DNA of 64,000 nucleotides, taken from Hydrogenophaga sp. (GTDB lineage: Bacteria; Pseudomonadota; Gammaproteobacteria; Burkholderiales; Burkholderiaceae_C). Shown piece after piece: positions 1-9,236 of the stretch (the first letter of the stretch is position 1; the number at the start of each line of letters is the position of its first letter). The notes beneath the pieces are model-generated. The model was not told where the DNA came from. It made no database searches and worked only from the letters and a program-made list of their open reading frames with translations. Made by a program: the position numbers and the translations under genes. The stretch covers positions 46,771 through 110,770 of the forward strand of contig NZ_JADMKB010000032.1 of the NCBI RefSeq assembly GCF_018780075.1, given 5' to 3'.

Positions 1-1
1 G

Positions 2-3000
2 GCCGACGAGAAGGATCGCCTGGCCCAGTCAGGTCTGACGGCAGCGCAGATCACCGCGCTGGAGGATGCGCGTGAACAAGAGCTGAGCGAACTGCACAAG
101 CTCTATGGTGCGACGGACTACCAGATCAACGAGGCGCTGATCGTGAGCGAGGTGAACGCTGCGCTGGTGGCATCGGGCTCGGCTGCGGTCGATGCCCAGG
201 CCACCTGGAGCGACGCCGAGCTCAGGAGCCCGTTGCCCAAGGCGATCTTCTCCAAGTCGTCCACCGACACCCAGACCCGCATCGAAGAGCCCAACGTGGT
301 GGGCAACCGCGTGGTGCTGCGCCCGGGTGGCAAGATCGGTCGCGACGAAGGCGCGGTCACCATCAACCTGCTCAAAGCCGGGGGTCTGACCACCGACGAC
401 CAGCTCACCATCATGTCGGCCGAAAGCGACGACATGACGCTGGACAAGAGCAACTGGCAGTTGACCGTGGTCAAGAAGGACACCTTCAACGTCTTGTCCA
501 ACAAGCTCAACGTGACGTCCAACGGGTTCGTTTACCTGGGCGCCGACGAAACCGATGCCTACCCCACCGGCGGCAACGCCAACCTCGAACAGGTCACGGG
601 CAATGGCGAAATCCGCATCAAGGTCAGCGGCTCCATCCTCAACGCCTCCGATTCCACCGCCGCCGTGATCCAGGGCCACAAGGCCATTCTGGAAGCGGCC
701 AGCGGCTCCATAGGCACGGCCGACAAGGCCGTCACGCTCAGCCTCACCGGCGGTGGCACGGCCAGCGCCGCGACCTTGGTGGCGCGCGCGCAAGACGGCA
801 TCTGGATCAATCAGACCGGTGACATGCGCGTGGCCGACGTGTACTCGCCGGGCGCGGTCATGCTCACAGCGCAAGGCGCCATGATCGACGCGCGCGGCCT
901 CGACCGCACCCGCGCACTCGAGGCAGGCGAAGCCACCCTGATCGCGCAAGGCGGCTCGGTCGGCTCGGCGGCCAATCCCTTCGTGGTCAAGACCAGCACC
1001 ACCGGAGGCGTCAATGCCACCTCGGCCGCTGGCTACTCGGTGTACCTGGCGGGTGCAGAAACCGGCCTCACCGTGAACAGCATCAGCTCCGGTGGCGACA
1101 TCTACCTGGACGCCGCGCAGAAAGGCGTGATCGCCAATGGCGACCTCAGCGCCACGGGCCGGGTGAATGTGCTGGCCACCCAGGGCATCGAGCTGCAAGG
1201 GATCAGCGCGGGCAGCGGCGTGTCGCTCATCGCCTACGGTGGCGACGCCGATGTGTTGGGCAACATCAGCGCCGCAGGCCCGGTGAACATTGTGGCTTCA
1301 GGCGGCATCTCCACGCTGGACATCAACTCGGGACAGGACATCACCCTGGATGCCCACAGCGGCAACCTCGACGTGGATGGCGATCTCGTGGCCGTGGGCG
1401 GCATCGACGTCACAGCCGGTGGCACCGGCAGCATCACCATGGCCAGCGGCTCGCAGTTCAAGGCCATCTCGGGCGGTATCAACCTCTCGGCCGACGACGT
1501 GGGCCTGAGCTCACTCGACGCCGCACGTTCGGTGGTGGTCGTGGCCGACGGCGACATCACCGACACCAGTGCGGACACGGGCACCGTCAATGCCGCGGGC
1601 CTGAGCGTCACACTCAGTGCGGGTGGCTCCATCGGCGTGCGCGGCCAGGCGGTCGACGTCCTGACCAGGCAGCGCAGCAAGCTCGTGGCCACGGCCGCGG
1701 GCGATGCCTTCCTGAGTTCGGACACGGGCTCCATGCGAATCGCCCAGGTTTCCGCGGGCGGCGATGCCGTGTTGAGTTCGGCCTTCGATCTCATCGACGA
1801 CCGGGGCACGCGGACCCAGGCGGTGGATGCGGACAATATCGAGCTGGTGGCCGGCGGCGACATCGGCCAGTCCACTCTCGCCATGACCGTCAAGACCGCC
1901 GCCGACGGAGTCGTGCGACGGGCTTCGGCGGGTGGTTCGTTGAACCTCCATTCGCCACAAGGCGCACTCAAGGTCATTGATGGCAGTGCCACCCTCGGGC
2001 GCATGGCGCTCAATGGCAGTGTGGCGGGTCTTTCGCTCGGCGGTACCCTGACGGCTGGTCAGGGCATGGCCCTGTCTGCGGGCACCCAGGTGATCGGGTT
2101 GGGCAGCACGTCGTCACTCACGAACGCCAACGGCAGCGTGGTGCTGCAAGGGCGCAGCATCACCATGGCCGACGGCTCGACGGTGGATGGTGGCAATGGC
2201 ACGGTGGTGATGTCCGCCACCGGCGACATCACCCTCACCGGCATCCGGACGGCGAACAACACCTCGGGCGCGATCGTGGTGTCCTCCACCGCCGGTTCCG
2301 TGCTCGACGGTGGCGAATCCCGCACCGACCTCCAGGTCGACAGTGTCAACGGCGCGATCATGCTGTCCGCGCTTGGCTCGGTCGGCGACACCAGCCTGGC
2401 CGACGGCGCCATGGGTCGCCGGATCGAGACCCAGGCCCCCGTGCTCACCGTCACCAGCAAAAACGGTTCGGTGGCGCTCGACCAGGGCGGCGCCACCCGC
2501 AATGCGATCATCACGGCGCGTCAGAACGCGGAACTGATCGCGGAAGGCGCGGTGGTCGCGACCAAGGTGGCATCGGCGCTGGGCAGCGTGCAGGTTCGCA
2601 GCGAGCAGGGCGGCGTGAAAGTCACCAGCGTCACCTCGGCACAAGATGTGACCATTGGCGCTGCAGGCAAGATCGAGCTGGTGGCATTGACCGCACCGCG
2701 TGACATCACCCTCGCCAGCACCGGCACGGCCGCGACGGCCACCGACCGGGGCATCACCGCAACCTCGTTGACGGCCGGACGGCACCTCGCGCTGTCAGCA
2801 CGGGGCGCCTTGGCCGACAGCCGCTTCGCCACCGTGACGGCGAAAGCCGGGAGCTTGACCCTCGACACCGGTGGCCGCTTGACCGTCACCGGCACCACCA
2901 GCGGTTACGGTCAGGTGGGCATTGCCAGCGGTGGTGTGGCCAGCCTCGCGGCGGTCAGCAGCAAAACCGCCGGCGTGAATGTCGCGTCGGACGCATCGCT

Positions 3001-4333
3001 GAAGCTCGGCAACGTGGGTGCGCCAGGCGCACTGGTGTTGTCCAGCCAAGGGAGTCTGGCGACGGGAACACTCTCCAGCACCGGCAGCAACGTCCAGCTG
3101 AGCGCCCACAACGCCGGCATCAACTACAGCAGCCTGACGGCGGCGGGGACGGCGACGCTCACGGCCACGCGCGACGATGGCAGCGTGGCCGACACCAGCA
3201 TCCGTGGCGGAAACATCACGGCCAGGGCGGTGGACCCACTCGCCGCGATCCAGGTGCAAGCCGAGGCCGGGTCGGTCGTGCTGGGCGCGCTGACGGCCAC
3301 CACCGGTGGCATCGACATCGCCTCCGATGGGGGGCTGCTCACCACCGGGGCGATGAAGGCGGTCTCCGGCATCCACGCCAGCGCCAAGGGCACCCTGACC
3401 ACCGGCGCGCTCACAAGCACCGGCAGCAACGTTCAGCTGAGCGCCCACAACGCCGGCATCAACTACAGCAGCCTGACGGCGGCGGGGACGGCGACGCTCA
3501 CGGCCACGCGCGACGATGGCAGCGTGGCCGACACCAGCATCCGTGGCGGAAACATCACGGCCAGGGCGGTGGACCCACTCGCCGCGATCCAGGTGCAAGC
3601 CGAGGCCGGGTCGGTCGTGCTGGGCGCGCTGACGGCCACCACCGGTGGCATCGACATCGCCTCCGATGGGGGGCTGCTCACCACCGGGGCGATGAAGGCG
3701 GTCTCTGGCATCCACGCCAGCGCCAAGGGCACGCTGACCACCGGCGCGCTCACCAGCAGCAACGCCGCCGTCAACCTCGATTCGCTGACCGGCTCGGTCA
3801 CCGTTGCCAGCGCCACCGCCAGAACGGGCTTCAATGCCGATGCGGGCGCGGCCTTGAGTGTCGGGACCTTCACGGTCAGCGCTGGAGGGGCAACGCTGAA
3901 GGCGGCAACGAGCATCAGCCTGCCCAAAGGCACGGCCTATGGATTGATCGATGTCACCTCGGGTGGCAACGGCTTGTTCGGCGCCTTGACGTCAACGGCC
4001 CATGCCGTGCACGCGTCCAGCACGGGCGGCGGCCTGAGTTTCACCGCACTCAAAGCCGCCAACGGCATCCGCCTCCGGGCAAGCAAGGCACTGGGCACCG
4101 GGACCACTGCGGCATTTGGCATCGTCGGAACCACCGTCGACGCCGGGGTCGGTGGGGTCGATGCCGAGGCAGCCGAGGGCAACCTGCAGTTCGGCAAGCT
4201 CAGCGCACGGAGCGCCAGCTTGCTCAACACCCTGAATGGCGGGTTGCTGGTGTCCTCCATCAGCCTGCTGACCCCCTCTCAACTGACCTCCACCGCGCAG
4301 GGCGGAACCCGCGTCGTGCCGGCAGGCTACTGA
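2..4333 (+). CDS. Filamentous (LktA/FHA-like) adhesin, C-terminal part
   Basis: The reading frame is open from base 2, so the gene begins before the window; about 1443 codons are visible. The protein is a very repetitive, Gly/Ser/Thr/Ala-rich beta-helix-type chain built from short strands such as GGDIYLDA and TAGGTGSITM, as in filamentous haemagglutinins. A recurring block (NVVGNRVVLRPGGKIG, then LTTDDQL) resembles the LktA-family filamentous adhesins of beta/gammaproteobacteria; that family name is from memory. No enzymatic domain, RTX repeat or sorting signal is visible in this part. Near the C-terminus a 113-residue unit is exactly tandem-duplicated. A lipoprotein gene follows after 17 bp and is probably co-transcribed. 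Likely role: secreted or surface-bound adhesion/biofilm protein. The export route (two-partner or other) cannot be judged without the N-terminus. Confidence 0.75.
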   Translation, partial: ADEKDRLAQSGLTAAQITALEDAREQELSELHKLYGATDYQINEALIVSEVNAALVASGSAAVDAQATWSDAELRSPLPKAIFSKSSTDTQTRIEEPNVVGNRVVLRPGGKIGRDEGAVTINLLKAGGLTTDDQLTIMSAESDDMTLDKSNWQLTVVKKDTFNVLSNKLNVTSNGFVYLGADETDAYPTGGNANLEQVTGNGEIRIKVSGSILNASDSTAAVIQGHKAILEAASGSIGTADKAVTLSLTGGGTASAATLVARAQDGIWINQTGDMRVADVYSPGAVMLTAQGAMIDARGLDRTRALEAGEATLIAQGGSVGSAANPFVVKTSTTGGVNATSAAGYSVYLAGAETGLTVNSISSGGDIYLDAAQKGVIANGDLSATGRVNVLATQGIELQGISAGSGVSLIAYGGDADVLGNISAAGPVNIVASGGISTLDINSGQDITLDAHSGNLDVDGDLVAVGGIDVTAGGTGSITMASGSQFKAISGGINLSADDVGLSSLDAARSVVVVADGDITDTSADTGTVNAAGLSVTLSAGGSIGVRGQAVDVLTRQRSKLVATAAGDAFLSSDTGSMRIAQVSAGGDAVLSSAFDLIDDRGTRTQAVDADNIELVAGGDIGQSTLAMTVKTAADGVVRRASAGGSLNLHSPQGALKVIDGSATLGRMALNGSVAGLSLGGTLTAGQGMALSAGTQVIGLGSTSSLTNANGSVVLQGRSITMADGSTVDGGNGTVVMSATGDITLTGIRTANNTSGAIVVSSTAGSVLDGGESRTDLQVDSVNGAIMLSALGSVGDTSLADGAMGRRIETQAPVLTVTSKNGSVALDQGGATRNAIITARQNAELIAEGAVVATKVASALGSVQVRSEQGGVKVTSVTSAQDVTIGAAGKIELVALTAPRDITLASTGTAATATDRGITATSLTAGRHLALSARGALADSRFATVTAKAGSLTLDTGGRLTVTGTTSGYGQVGIASGGVASLAAVSSKTAGVNVASDASLKLGNVGAPGALVLSSQGSLATGTLSSTGSNVQLSAHNAGINYSSLTAAGTATLTATRDDGSVADTSIRGGNITARAVDPLAAIQVQAEAGSVVLGALTATTGGIDIASDGGLLTTGAMKAVSGIHASAKGTLTTGALTSTGSNVQLSAHNAGINYSSLTAAGTATLTATRDDGSVADTSIRGGNITARAVDPLAAIQVQAEAGSVVLGALTATTGGIDIASDGGLLTTGAMKAVSGIHASAKGTLTTGALTSSNAAVNLDSLTGSVTVASATARTGFNADAGAALSVGTFTVSAGGATLKAATSISLPKGTAYGLIDVTSGGNGLFGALTSTAHAVHASSTGGGLSFTALKAANGIRLRASKALGTGTTAAFGIVGTTVDAGVGGVDAEAAEGNLQFGKLSARSASLLNTLNGGLLVSSISLLTPSQLTSTAQGGTRVVPAGY
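3077..3754 (+). repeat. 339-bp in-frame tandem duplication in the adhesin
   Basis: Two adjacent copies, 3077-3415 and 3416-3754, are nearly identical. Only about three substitutions were seen by eye (for example cgtccag versus cgttcag, and ctccggc versus ctctggc). Each encodes 113 residues starting STGSNVQLSAHNAG, so the frame is kept. A third, diverged start (SSNAAVNLDSLTG) follows at 3755. The low divergence points to a recent duplication or gene conversion. Confidence 0.95.
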
Positions 4334-4350
4334 TTCACCAAAGGACCGCC

Positions 4351-4788
4351 ATGAAAAATCTGTTCAACACCGTCGTTCGAGGCCTCGCAGGCCAGACGGT
4401 CATTGCCCTCTCGCTCGTGGGCACCGTGATCGGGGTCGGGGGCTGTTCCAGCACCGGAGACCTGGCCGGGGTGCAAGGTGTGGAGGCCAACAGCGGCTGG
4501 CTGGAGCTGCGGGGCAACCGGTTCGCCGAAGTGGCGCCGGGCATCGTGCTTGAAATGCCGGAGGGGCCGTACCGCGCCCGGTTTTCGGACACACAGGGCA
4601 TCTACTACCAGGCCTCCCGGCCACTCGTGTACCGGTCTGCCCTGGGGGTGGTGACCGCTGTGACCGGGGGCGTGTATGTGAAGAACGGGCGGCTTGACCG
4701 TGCCCGCAGCTGGAGCGAGCCCGTGATGCCTTCACCCAGGATGGCCTATTCGCACATCTTCGCTGTCAAGGTGCATCCCGCCATGTGA
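4351..4788 (+). CDS. Small outer-membrane-type lipoprotein, unknown function
   Basis: The 145-residue protein has an N-terminal hydrophobic segment ending in the lipobox GVGGC (Cys32), so it should be lipidated and membrane-anchored. The mature part (about 113 residues) carries no family I recognise; it has aromatic/Arg-rich stretches such as YRARFSDTQGIYYQ. The start is supported by an AAAGGA ribosome site just upstream. It lies 17 bp behind the adhesin stop and is presumably translated from the same mRNA, so a role in secretion, anchoring or assembly of the adhesin is plausible but only inferred. Confidence 0.75.
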   Translation: MKNLFNTVVRGLAGQTVIALSLVGTVIGVGGCSSTGDLAGVQGVEANSGWLELRGNRFAEVAPGIVLEMPEGPYRARFSDTQGIYYQASRPLVYRSALGVVTAVTGGVYVKNGRLDRARSWSEPVMPSPRMAYSHIFAVKVHPAM

Positions 4789-4806
4789 CGCAAGGTGCGG
4801 AATGTG

Positions 4807-4826
4807 ACGCCCCACTCGGGGGGCGT
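4807..4826. terminator. Hairpin between convergent genes
   Basis: ACGCCCC (4807-4813) and GGGGCGT (4820-4826) can form a 7-bp GC stem with a 6-nt loop. It sits in the 93-bp gap between the lipoprotein and the oppositely oriented bactofilin. There is no T-run on either strand, so intrinsic termination is only possible, not shown. Confidence 0.3.
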
Positions 4827-4881
4827 TCGGCTCACCGAAGGTCCAGGCCATGCCCATGGTCTGGACCGCGTGTGTCCCTGA

Positions 4882-5475
4882 TCAGACCAGAACCATCTTC
4901 AGGCCCACCAGCATGGCCCCTGCGCCGATGACGGCCAGCACGGAGCCTGCACCCGCCAGGAACACCCGGCGATCGCGCAGAAGATGGGTTTTCTGCCTTT
5001 GTTTGAAGGCGTTGGCGACCGTCGCGTCAGTGGCCAGCGCCGGGTTGTCGTGGACCGTCTCCTGAACACACGAAAACGTGCACTCGATGCGTGCACCCCG
5101 GTGAATCACCAGTTTCTGGCAGTGCACCGAACCCGAGATCTTCGCCGTCGGCCGCACGATCACCTCGTCCCCGGCCACCAGTTCGCCGCTGAACACACCG
5201 CTGATTTCGGCGCGGTGGACCACGGCCTTGCCTTCCAGATCGCCGATATGGCTCACGACCAGGCGGTCGGCAGCGATGTCTGCATTGTCGACCCGCCCGT
5301 CCACGATCATCATGCCGTTGGTGTTGAAGCCCCCGCTGAGCTGGGTGTTCGGACCCACGTGGATGTCCTCGCTGCTCTGCATCGCCTTGACCGAGCGGGC
5401 TTTCAGCTCCACCGGTGTGACGAACGGGCTCACCACCTTCTTGTCAGCTTCTTTCAGTGGCATGCTTTCTCTCAT
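4882..5475 (-). CDS. Bactofilin family protein with C-terminal membrane helix
   Basis: The 197-residue protein has a central bactofilin (DUF583) beta-solenoid at about residues 35-135. It shows regular hydrophobic/Gly repeats such as IHVGPNTQLSG, GELVAGDEVIVRPTAKISG and HRGARIEC. Bactofilins polymerise into cytoskeletal filaments without nucleotide. Unusually, the chain ends in a basic linker (KQRQKTHLLRDRR) and a single hydrophobic helix (residues about 172-196), suggesting C-terminal tail anchoring. It is the last gene of the long leftward EPS run, so it may position the exporter; two more bactofilins lie at 37.9 and 39.4 kb. The ATG at 5463 is an alternative start. Confidence 0.85.
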   Translation of the reverse strand: MRESMPLKEADKKVVSPFVTPVELKARSVKAMQSSEDIHVGPNTQLSGGFNTNGMMIVDGRVDNADIAADRLVVSHIGDLEGKAVVHRAEISGVFSGELVAGDEVIVRPTAKISGSVHCQKLVIHRGARIECTFSCVQETVHDNPALATDATVANAFKQRQKTHLLRDRRVFLAGAGSVLAVIGAGAMLVGLKMVLV

Positions 5476-5504
5476 GTTGCTCTCTCTGTGATAAAGGTGA
5501 CATT

Positions 5505-5530
5505 AATGTACCAAAAATAACAAAATGTAC
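5505..5530 (-). promoter_or_regulatory. AATGTAC direct repeats upstream of bactofilin
   Basis: The 106-bp gap between the bactofilin and the secreted-protein gene is AT-rich. It carries two exact AATGTAC copies (5505-5511, 5524-5530) 19 bp apart, about 30 bp upstream of the bactofilin start. That is compatible with a promoter/operator. The gap implies the bactofilin can be transcribed separately from the EPS genes. Confidence 0.35.
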
Positions 5531-5581
5531 ATATTTGATCCGACGGCCGGTCGGCCGGGCGTCGGAGAGAGCAAGGCGTGG

Positions 5582-6148
5582 TCAGCTCGCTGGAGAAATC
5601 GGTTTCCCGGTGCCAGTGCCACCACCGCTGTTGTTCGTGGATGTGGTCGATGTCGCGGGAGCGCTGGGTGCCGGGGGGGGCGTGACGTTGTTTCCGGTCA
5701 GCCGCTTGGGCGTCAGAGGGGTCACCGCGCTGGCGGAGAGGCAGTCCCATCCGCAACCTGCTTCGATCGATGACTCCACGGTGGCTGCGCTCAGCGTGAT
5801 CGAAGGCATCGTGATCGCCGTGGAGAACACGGTGGAGATGGCGGCCTGGTTCCTCGCAAACACCTCGCCCAGGATGGCCAGCGCCACGGAGGGGTCTTTC
5901 GCCTGGGTCAACACGGCCGCGGTGATTTCGGCCACCGGAAGGCCGGCCTGGTACGCGGCCGATGCAAACGCCGCCACAGGGATGCCTGCCGCCTGCGCCG
6001 CCGACAGCATGTCGTTCAGGCCCACTTTGCCGGCTACCTGCGCCTTGATCTCGGTCTGCAGCGCATCGGGGCGCATGCCCTGGGAGAAACCGGCCCAGGC
6101 GGTCAGGCTGAAGGCCAGAGCGGAAGCTGCTATTACCGTCTTTTTCAT
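5582..6148 (-). CDS. Secreted protein of unknown function, proline/threonine-rich tail
   Basis: The start chosen is MKKTVIAAS at 6148, because it opens a textbook Sec signal peptide (KK, hydrophobic core, cleavage after AWA). The frame is open upstream to 6172. The mature chain (about 170 residues) has an Ala-rich helical part (residues 30-110) with repeated (S/T)AA(Q/V) patterns. A short Cys-containing stretch (GCGWDC) follows, then a disordered Pro/Ser/Thr/Gly tail (PPPAPSAPATST). No known family is recognised. It lies between the ligase-like gene and the bactofilin at the distal end of the EPS locus. A periplasmic or extracellular accessory role is inferred from position only. Confidence 0.6.
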   Translation of the reverse strand: MKKTVIAASALAFSLTAWAGFSQGMRPDALQTEIKAQVAGKVGLNDMLSAAQAAGIPVAAFASAAYQAGLPVAEITAAVLTQAKDPSVALAILGEVFARNQAAISTVFSTAITMPSITLSAATVESSIEAGCGWDCLSASAVTPLTPKRLTGNNVTPPPAPSAPATSTTSTNNSGGGTGTGKPISPAS

Positions 6149-6214
6149 TAAAAACATCATGAAAATCTCCAAAAATGATTGGTCATACTATCAAAACACC
6201 GTCAATTCGCCAAC

Positions 6215-7822
6215 TCACCCACCGACGGGGGCGCCGAGTTCGCGCCGCGCGCCCGATGGCAGCTCAGCCGCTGCCCAGCCGATCGCCAGCACGATCACCA
6301 TCAACAGGGCGTTGACCGGGATCTGCAGGTTGAAGTCCACCGTGGCGTGAATCGCCATGGCCAGCGTGGCCATCAGGGCGCCAAAGGCCATGCCCCGTGC
6401 CATGCTGGAGCGCCGCCGGGCCAGTGTCTGGAGGTTCTTTGCCAAGCTCAGCAACACCAACAGACCCTTCAACCCCAGTCCGACCAGGCCCAGGTTGGCG
6501 GCCGTTTCGGCGTAGTCGTTGTGGGCATGGTCAAAAAAGGCGTCGCCTGGGGAGCGGTACCGGATGAACGACCCGTAAAAGCTGCCCGCGCCGGTGCCCG
6601 CGACGGGAAAGTCGTCGATCAGGTCCAGGGCGAAGCGTGCGGCCAGCTGCCGCTCTTCGACCGATTCCTGTTTGCCCACGGGCCTGACCTCTGGCGCTTT
6701 CTGTGCCGCAGCGCCTGGCGCGGGCGGTGCGACCGCGCCGGTGCTGGGCGCTGCGTTCTGCCCTGCAGGCCCAGGCGGGGGAAGTGGGTTGGCTGGGCGT
6801 GCTTCCGGCACGGCGTCCTGTTCCATCAGCAGATCGGTGCCCTGGATGCGTTCCAGCACCTTTTCAAGCCCCACCCAGGTGCCGACCACCAGCACGTCGA
6901 TCACCACCAGGCTCGCGACCAGCACCACCATCGAAGGCGCAGCGCGCCGACTCAGCAGCAGCGTCAGCAAGCCCGTGACCAGCATGGCCGCAAAAAACGC
7001 CGTGTTGCCCATGCGCGAGCGCGTCAGCACCAGCGCGATCACGAGCACGACCAGCACCAGGCGCAAACGCATCTTCGCGCTCAGCACGAAAGCCAGCGCA
7101 CCGCTCACACGGCCGCGCCAATGGCGGCCCTGTTGCGAGCGAGCCGACCCCAGGCGCGCCACCATGAGGCCGATGCCCATGGACAGCACCAGCACCAGAA
7201 ATCCCGCCATGTGGTTGCGGTTGCCAAAGCTGCCCTTGACCTCGGCGTGGGAAACATCGAAATACAGAAAGGGGTAGCGCGCCTGGGCCGACCAGAGCAG
7301 CAAACCCAGCAACGCCTGAAACAGGCCGATCAGCACCAGCCCCATGACGCCGGTGTCGATGCGCTGGCGGTTGCGCATCACCAGCACCACCAACGCAAAC
7401 GCCAAGGCCAGTGCCAGACCCAGGGCCGCCTGGATGCGGGTGTGCTGTGGGTCCAGGCTCAGGGTGAACCGGGGTGTCACGCCCGCCTGCACGGCCCAGG
7501 CCTCCGGCGACAGCCATTGCACCAGCGGCCCGGGCAGGGGAGAAGCCTGCAGCGCCATCCAGGCAGACAGCACCAGCAACAGGCCCAGCGGCCAGCGCAC
7601 CGGTTTCAGGCGCGCCAGTGCCTCGGCGCCGTGGTGTCGCCACAGCCAGCCGGCCCAGGCGCTCAAGCCGAAGACCGTGAACACCATCGCCGCGACCGCC
7701 ACCGTGCGTTTGCTGCCCAGCGGCAGGGTCGCGAGCCACACCGTGGCGAGCAGACCGTAGAGCAGGCCACCGTCTCGTGGTTCGGCCGCGGGCGCCGGGT
7801 CGCGCGTTGTGAGAAGACCCAT
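6215..7822 (-). CDS. O-antigen ligase/polymerase family membrane protein
   Basis: The 535-residue polytopic protein has about 11-12 hydrophobic segments, a long periplasmic loop in the second half, and the Wzy_C/O-antigen ligase hallmarks GNRNHMAG and DHAHNDY. Such proteins polymerise or transfer lipid-linked polysaccharide at the periplasmic face. The loop contains a Pro/Ala-rich low-complexity insert. Start: the ATG at 7822 overlaps the upstream stop as TGATG; an in-frame TTG precedes it. It is one of two Wzy/WaaL-like genes in the locus (the other is at 20439-21689), so one may polymerise and the other ligate. Confidence 0.85.
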   Translation of the reverse strand: MGLLTTRDPAPAAEPRDGGLLYGLLATVWLATLPLGSKRTVAVAAMVFTVFGLSAWAGWLWRHHGAEALARLKPVRWPLGLLLVLSAWMALQASPLPGPLVQWLSPEAWAVQAGVTPRFTLSLDPQHTRIQAALGLALALAFALVVLVMRNRQRIDTGVMGLVLIGLFQALLGLLLWSAQARYPFLYFDVSHAEVKGSFGNRNHMAGFLVLVLSMGIGLMVARLGSARSQQGRHWRGRVSGALAFVLSAKMRLRLVLVVLVIALVLTRSRMGNTAFFAAMLVTGLLTLLLSRRAAPSMVVLVASLVVIDVLVVGTWVGLEKVLERIQGTDLLMEQDAVPEARPANPLPPPGPAGQNAAPSTGAVAPPAPGAAAQKAPEVRPVGKQESVEERQLAARFALDLIDDFPVAGTGAGSFYGSFIRYRSPGDAFFDHAHNDYAETAANLGLVGLGLKGLLVLLSLAKNLQTLARRRSSMARGMAFGALMATLAMAIHATVDFNLQIPVNALLMVIVLAIGWAAAELPSGARRELGAPVGG

Positions 7823-8496
7823 CAAGACCCCAGATCCACCTCGTGGGCACTGGCCAGCGCCAGCAGCGCACGCTGCTGTGATGGGGTGGCCTGGGCGTGC
7901 ATGGTTGTCACCGCCTGCCGGCGCACCGGGCTGAGGTTGGCCCAGTGCGCAAACGCCACCACCCCCAAAGCTTGCTGCACCCCACGCTCGCGCTGACCAT
8001 GGGCGAGGGCGCGGTCAAAGGCGCGCCACATCGCCGACCGGTGCGGTTCCGCTTCGGCCACCTCCAGCAAGGCGAGCTGGTGAAAGGCGAGCGCCTGGTT
8101 GGCCCAGGCGCTGGGCACCATCGGCCGCGCCGCCGTGGCCTGCTGCAGGTGCGCCAGCGCCTGCTTGAGGTAAGGCCCTTGCACCAGCGGGTCGGGATCG
8201 GGCCGCAGCGCCACGCTGAGGTACAGGTACGCCATGGCTTCGTGCAGATCGGCGGCCTGTGGTGTGATGGCCAGCGCCCGGTCCAAGGCGGCGCGCGTCC
8301 GCAACCAGGCCTCGGGATCGGGCGGCTGCGCGCGAGGTGCCTGCCAGGCCCGGACCTGCGCGAGCGGCTGCATGGCCAGGGCGTTGGCCCGCGCTTCTGG
8401 CCAGAGCTGTACCGTGATGAGACCCATGGCGGCCAGTCCGGCGACCGCCAGCAGCAGCCTGCCGAGGGCGGGCGCATGGGGCCAGCCGAACGGCAT
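7822..8496 (-). CDS. Membrane-anchored TPR-like protein of EPS locus
   Basis: The 224-residue protein has one N-terminal membrane helix (about residues 10-30, LLLAVAGLAAMGLITVQL). A helical, Ala/Leu-rich periplasmic part follows with degenerate tetratricopeptide-like repeats (ALDRALAITPQAADLHEAMAY; AWANQALAFHQLALLEVAEA). No catalytic motif is seen. It is coupled by TGATG overlaps to the phosphatase upstream and the ligase-like gene downstream, so all three are surely co-translated. The likely role is a protein-protein adaptor of the polymerase/export machinery. This is an inference from fold and position. Confidence 0.7.
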   Translation of the reverse strand: MPFGWPHAPALGRLLLAVAGLAAMGLITVQLWPEARANALAMQPLAQVRAWQAPRAQPPDPEAWLRTRAALDRALAITPQAADLHEAMAYLYLSVALRPDPDPLVQGPYLKQALAHLQQATAARPMVPSAWANQALAFHQLALLEVAEAEPHRSAMWRAFDRALAHGQRERGVQQALGVVAFAHWANLSPVRRQAVTTMHAQATPSQQRALLALASAHEVDLGS

Positions 8497-9236
8497 CAAG
8501 CGCTCACACCCCGTGCACGCTCCATTTGCAGGATCTGTCGTGGGTGGTGCCGCATGAGGTCGTCGGCCACCTCGTCGCCCCAGCGCTGGGTGATCAGTGC
8601 ATGCGCGCGGCTCAGGCGAGGCGGTCGCGTGCTGCGGTTGTGCGCGTCACTCGCTACCACACGCACCGACTCTTCGTCGAGCAACTGGTGAGCCAGCTTC
8701 TGGGCCTGCCTGCCGAAGTCGCCGGTCACCGAGCCGGCGGTGAGCTGCAGCCAGCAGCCGGCGGCCAGAAAGGGGTCGATGCGCCTCGGGTTGTCCATGA
8801 AAGACCTGTTGCGCTCCGGGTGCGCCAGCAGCGGCCGGATGTTCATCTGCAGGAGCTTCTCCACAAACTGCAGACTGCCCACCGGCACGCTGCCGTGTGG
8901 CAGCTCCAGCAGCAGCACGCGCCACCCCCGGTGTTCCCCCAGAAACGGCACCTGACCGCGTTGCAGCAGCGCCAGGCTCTCCAGGGACACCCGCACCTCG
9001 GCGCCCAGGCGCAGCTCCAGCGGGATGCCCTGCTGGGCCAGCGCCAAGCGGTAGGCGCGCAGGTACACCTCGATCTTCTCCCGGTGGTTGTCGTAACGAC
9101 CGGGGTGGATGTGGGGTGTCACCACGCTGGTGGTGATGCCGTCGGCCACCGCCATCCGCGCGAGCTCCACGGCCTCGGCCAGCGTGGTCGGCCCGTCGTC
9201 GATGCCCGGCAGCAGGTGGCAGTGCAGATCGATCAT
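8496..9236 (-). CDS. CpsB/CapC-type tyrosine-protein phosphatase (PHP fold)
   Basis: The 246-residue protein carries the metal-binding motifs of the PHP-type phosphotyrosine phosphatases: DLHCHLLPGIDDGP at the N-terminus, TPHIHPGRYD, HPERN and SDAHN. This family (CpsB, YwqE) dephosphorylates the tyrosine-rich tail of the cognate autokinase and so controls EPS chain length and export. The gene overlaps the Wzc-type kinase by 4 nt (ATGA), exactly the expected partner. A PHP-type phosphatase with a fused kinase is common in betaproteobacterial EPS loci. All metal ligand motifs look complete, so activity is expected. Confidence 0.92.
   Translation of the reverse strand: MIDLHCHLLPGIDDGPTTLAEAVELARMAVADGITTSVVTPHIHPGRYDNHREKIEVYLRAYRLALAQQGIPLELRLGAEVRVSLESLALLQRGQVPFLGEHRGWRVLLLELPHGSVPVGSLQFVEKLLQMNIRPLLAHPERNRSFMDNPRRIDPFLAAGCWLQLTAGSVTGDFGRQAQKLAHQLLDEESVRVVASDAHNRSTRPPRLSRAHALITQRWGDEVADDLMRHHPRQILQMERARGVSA

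Noticed and set aside
3077..3754. CRISPR-like array in the adhesin
   Set aside because: The unit is 339 bp, coding and in frame, with no short repeat-spacer pattern.
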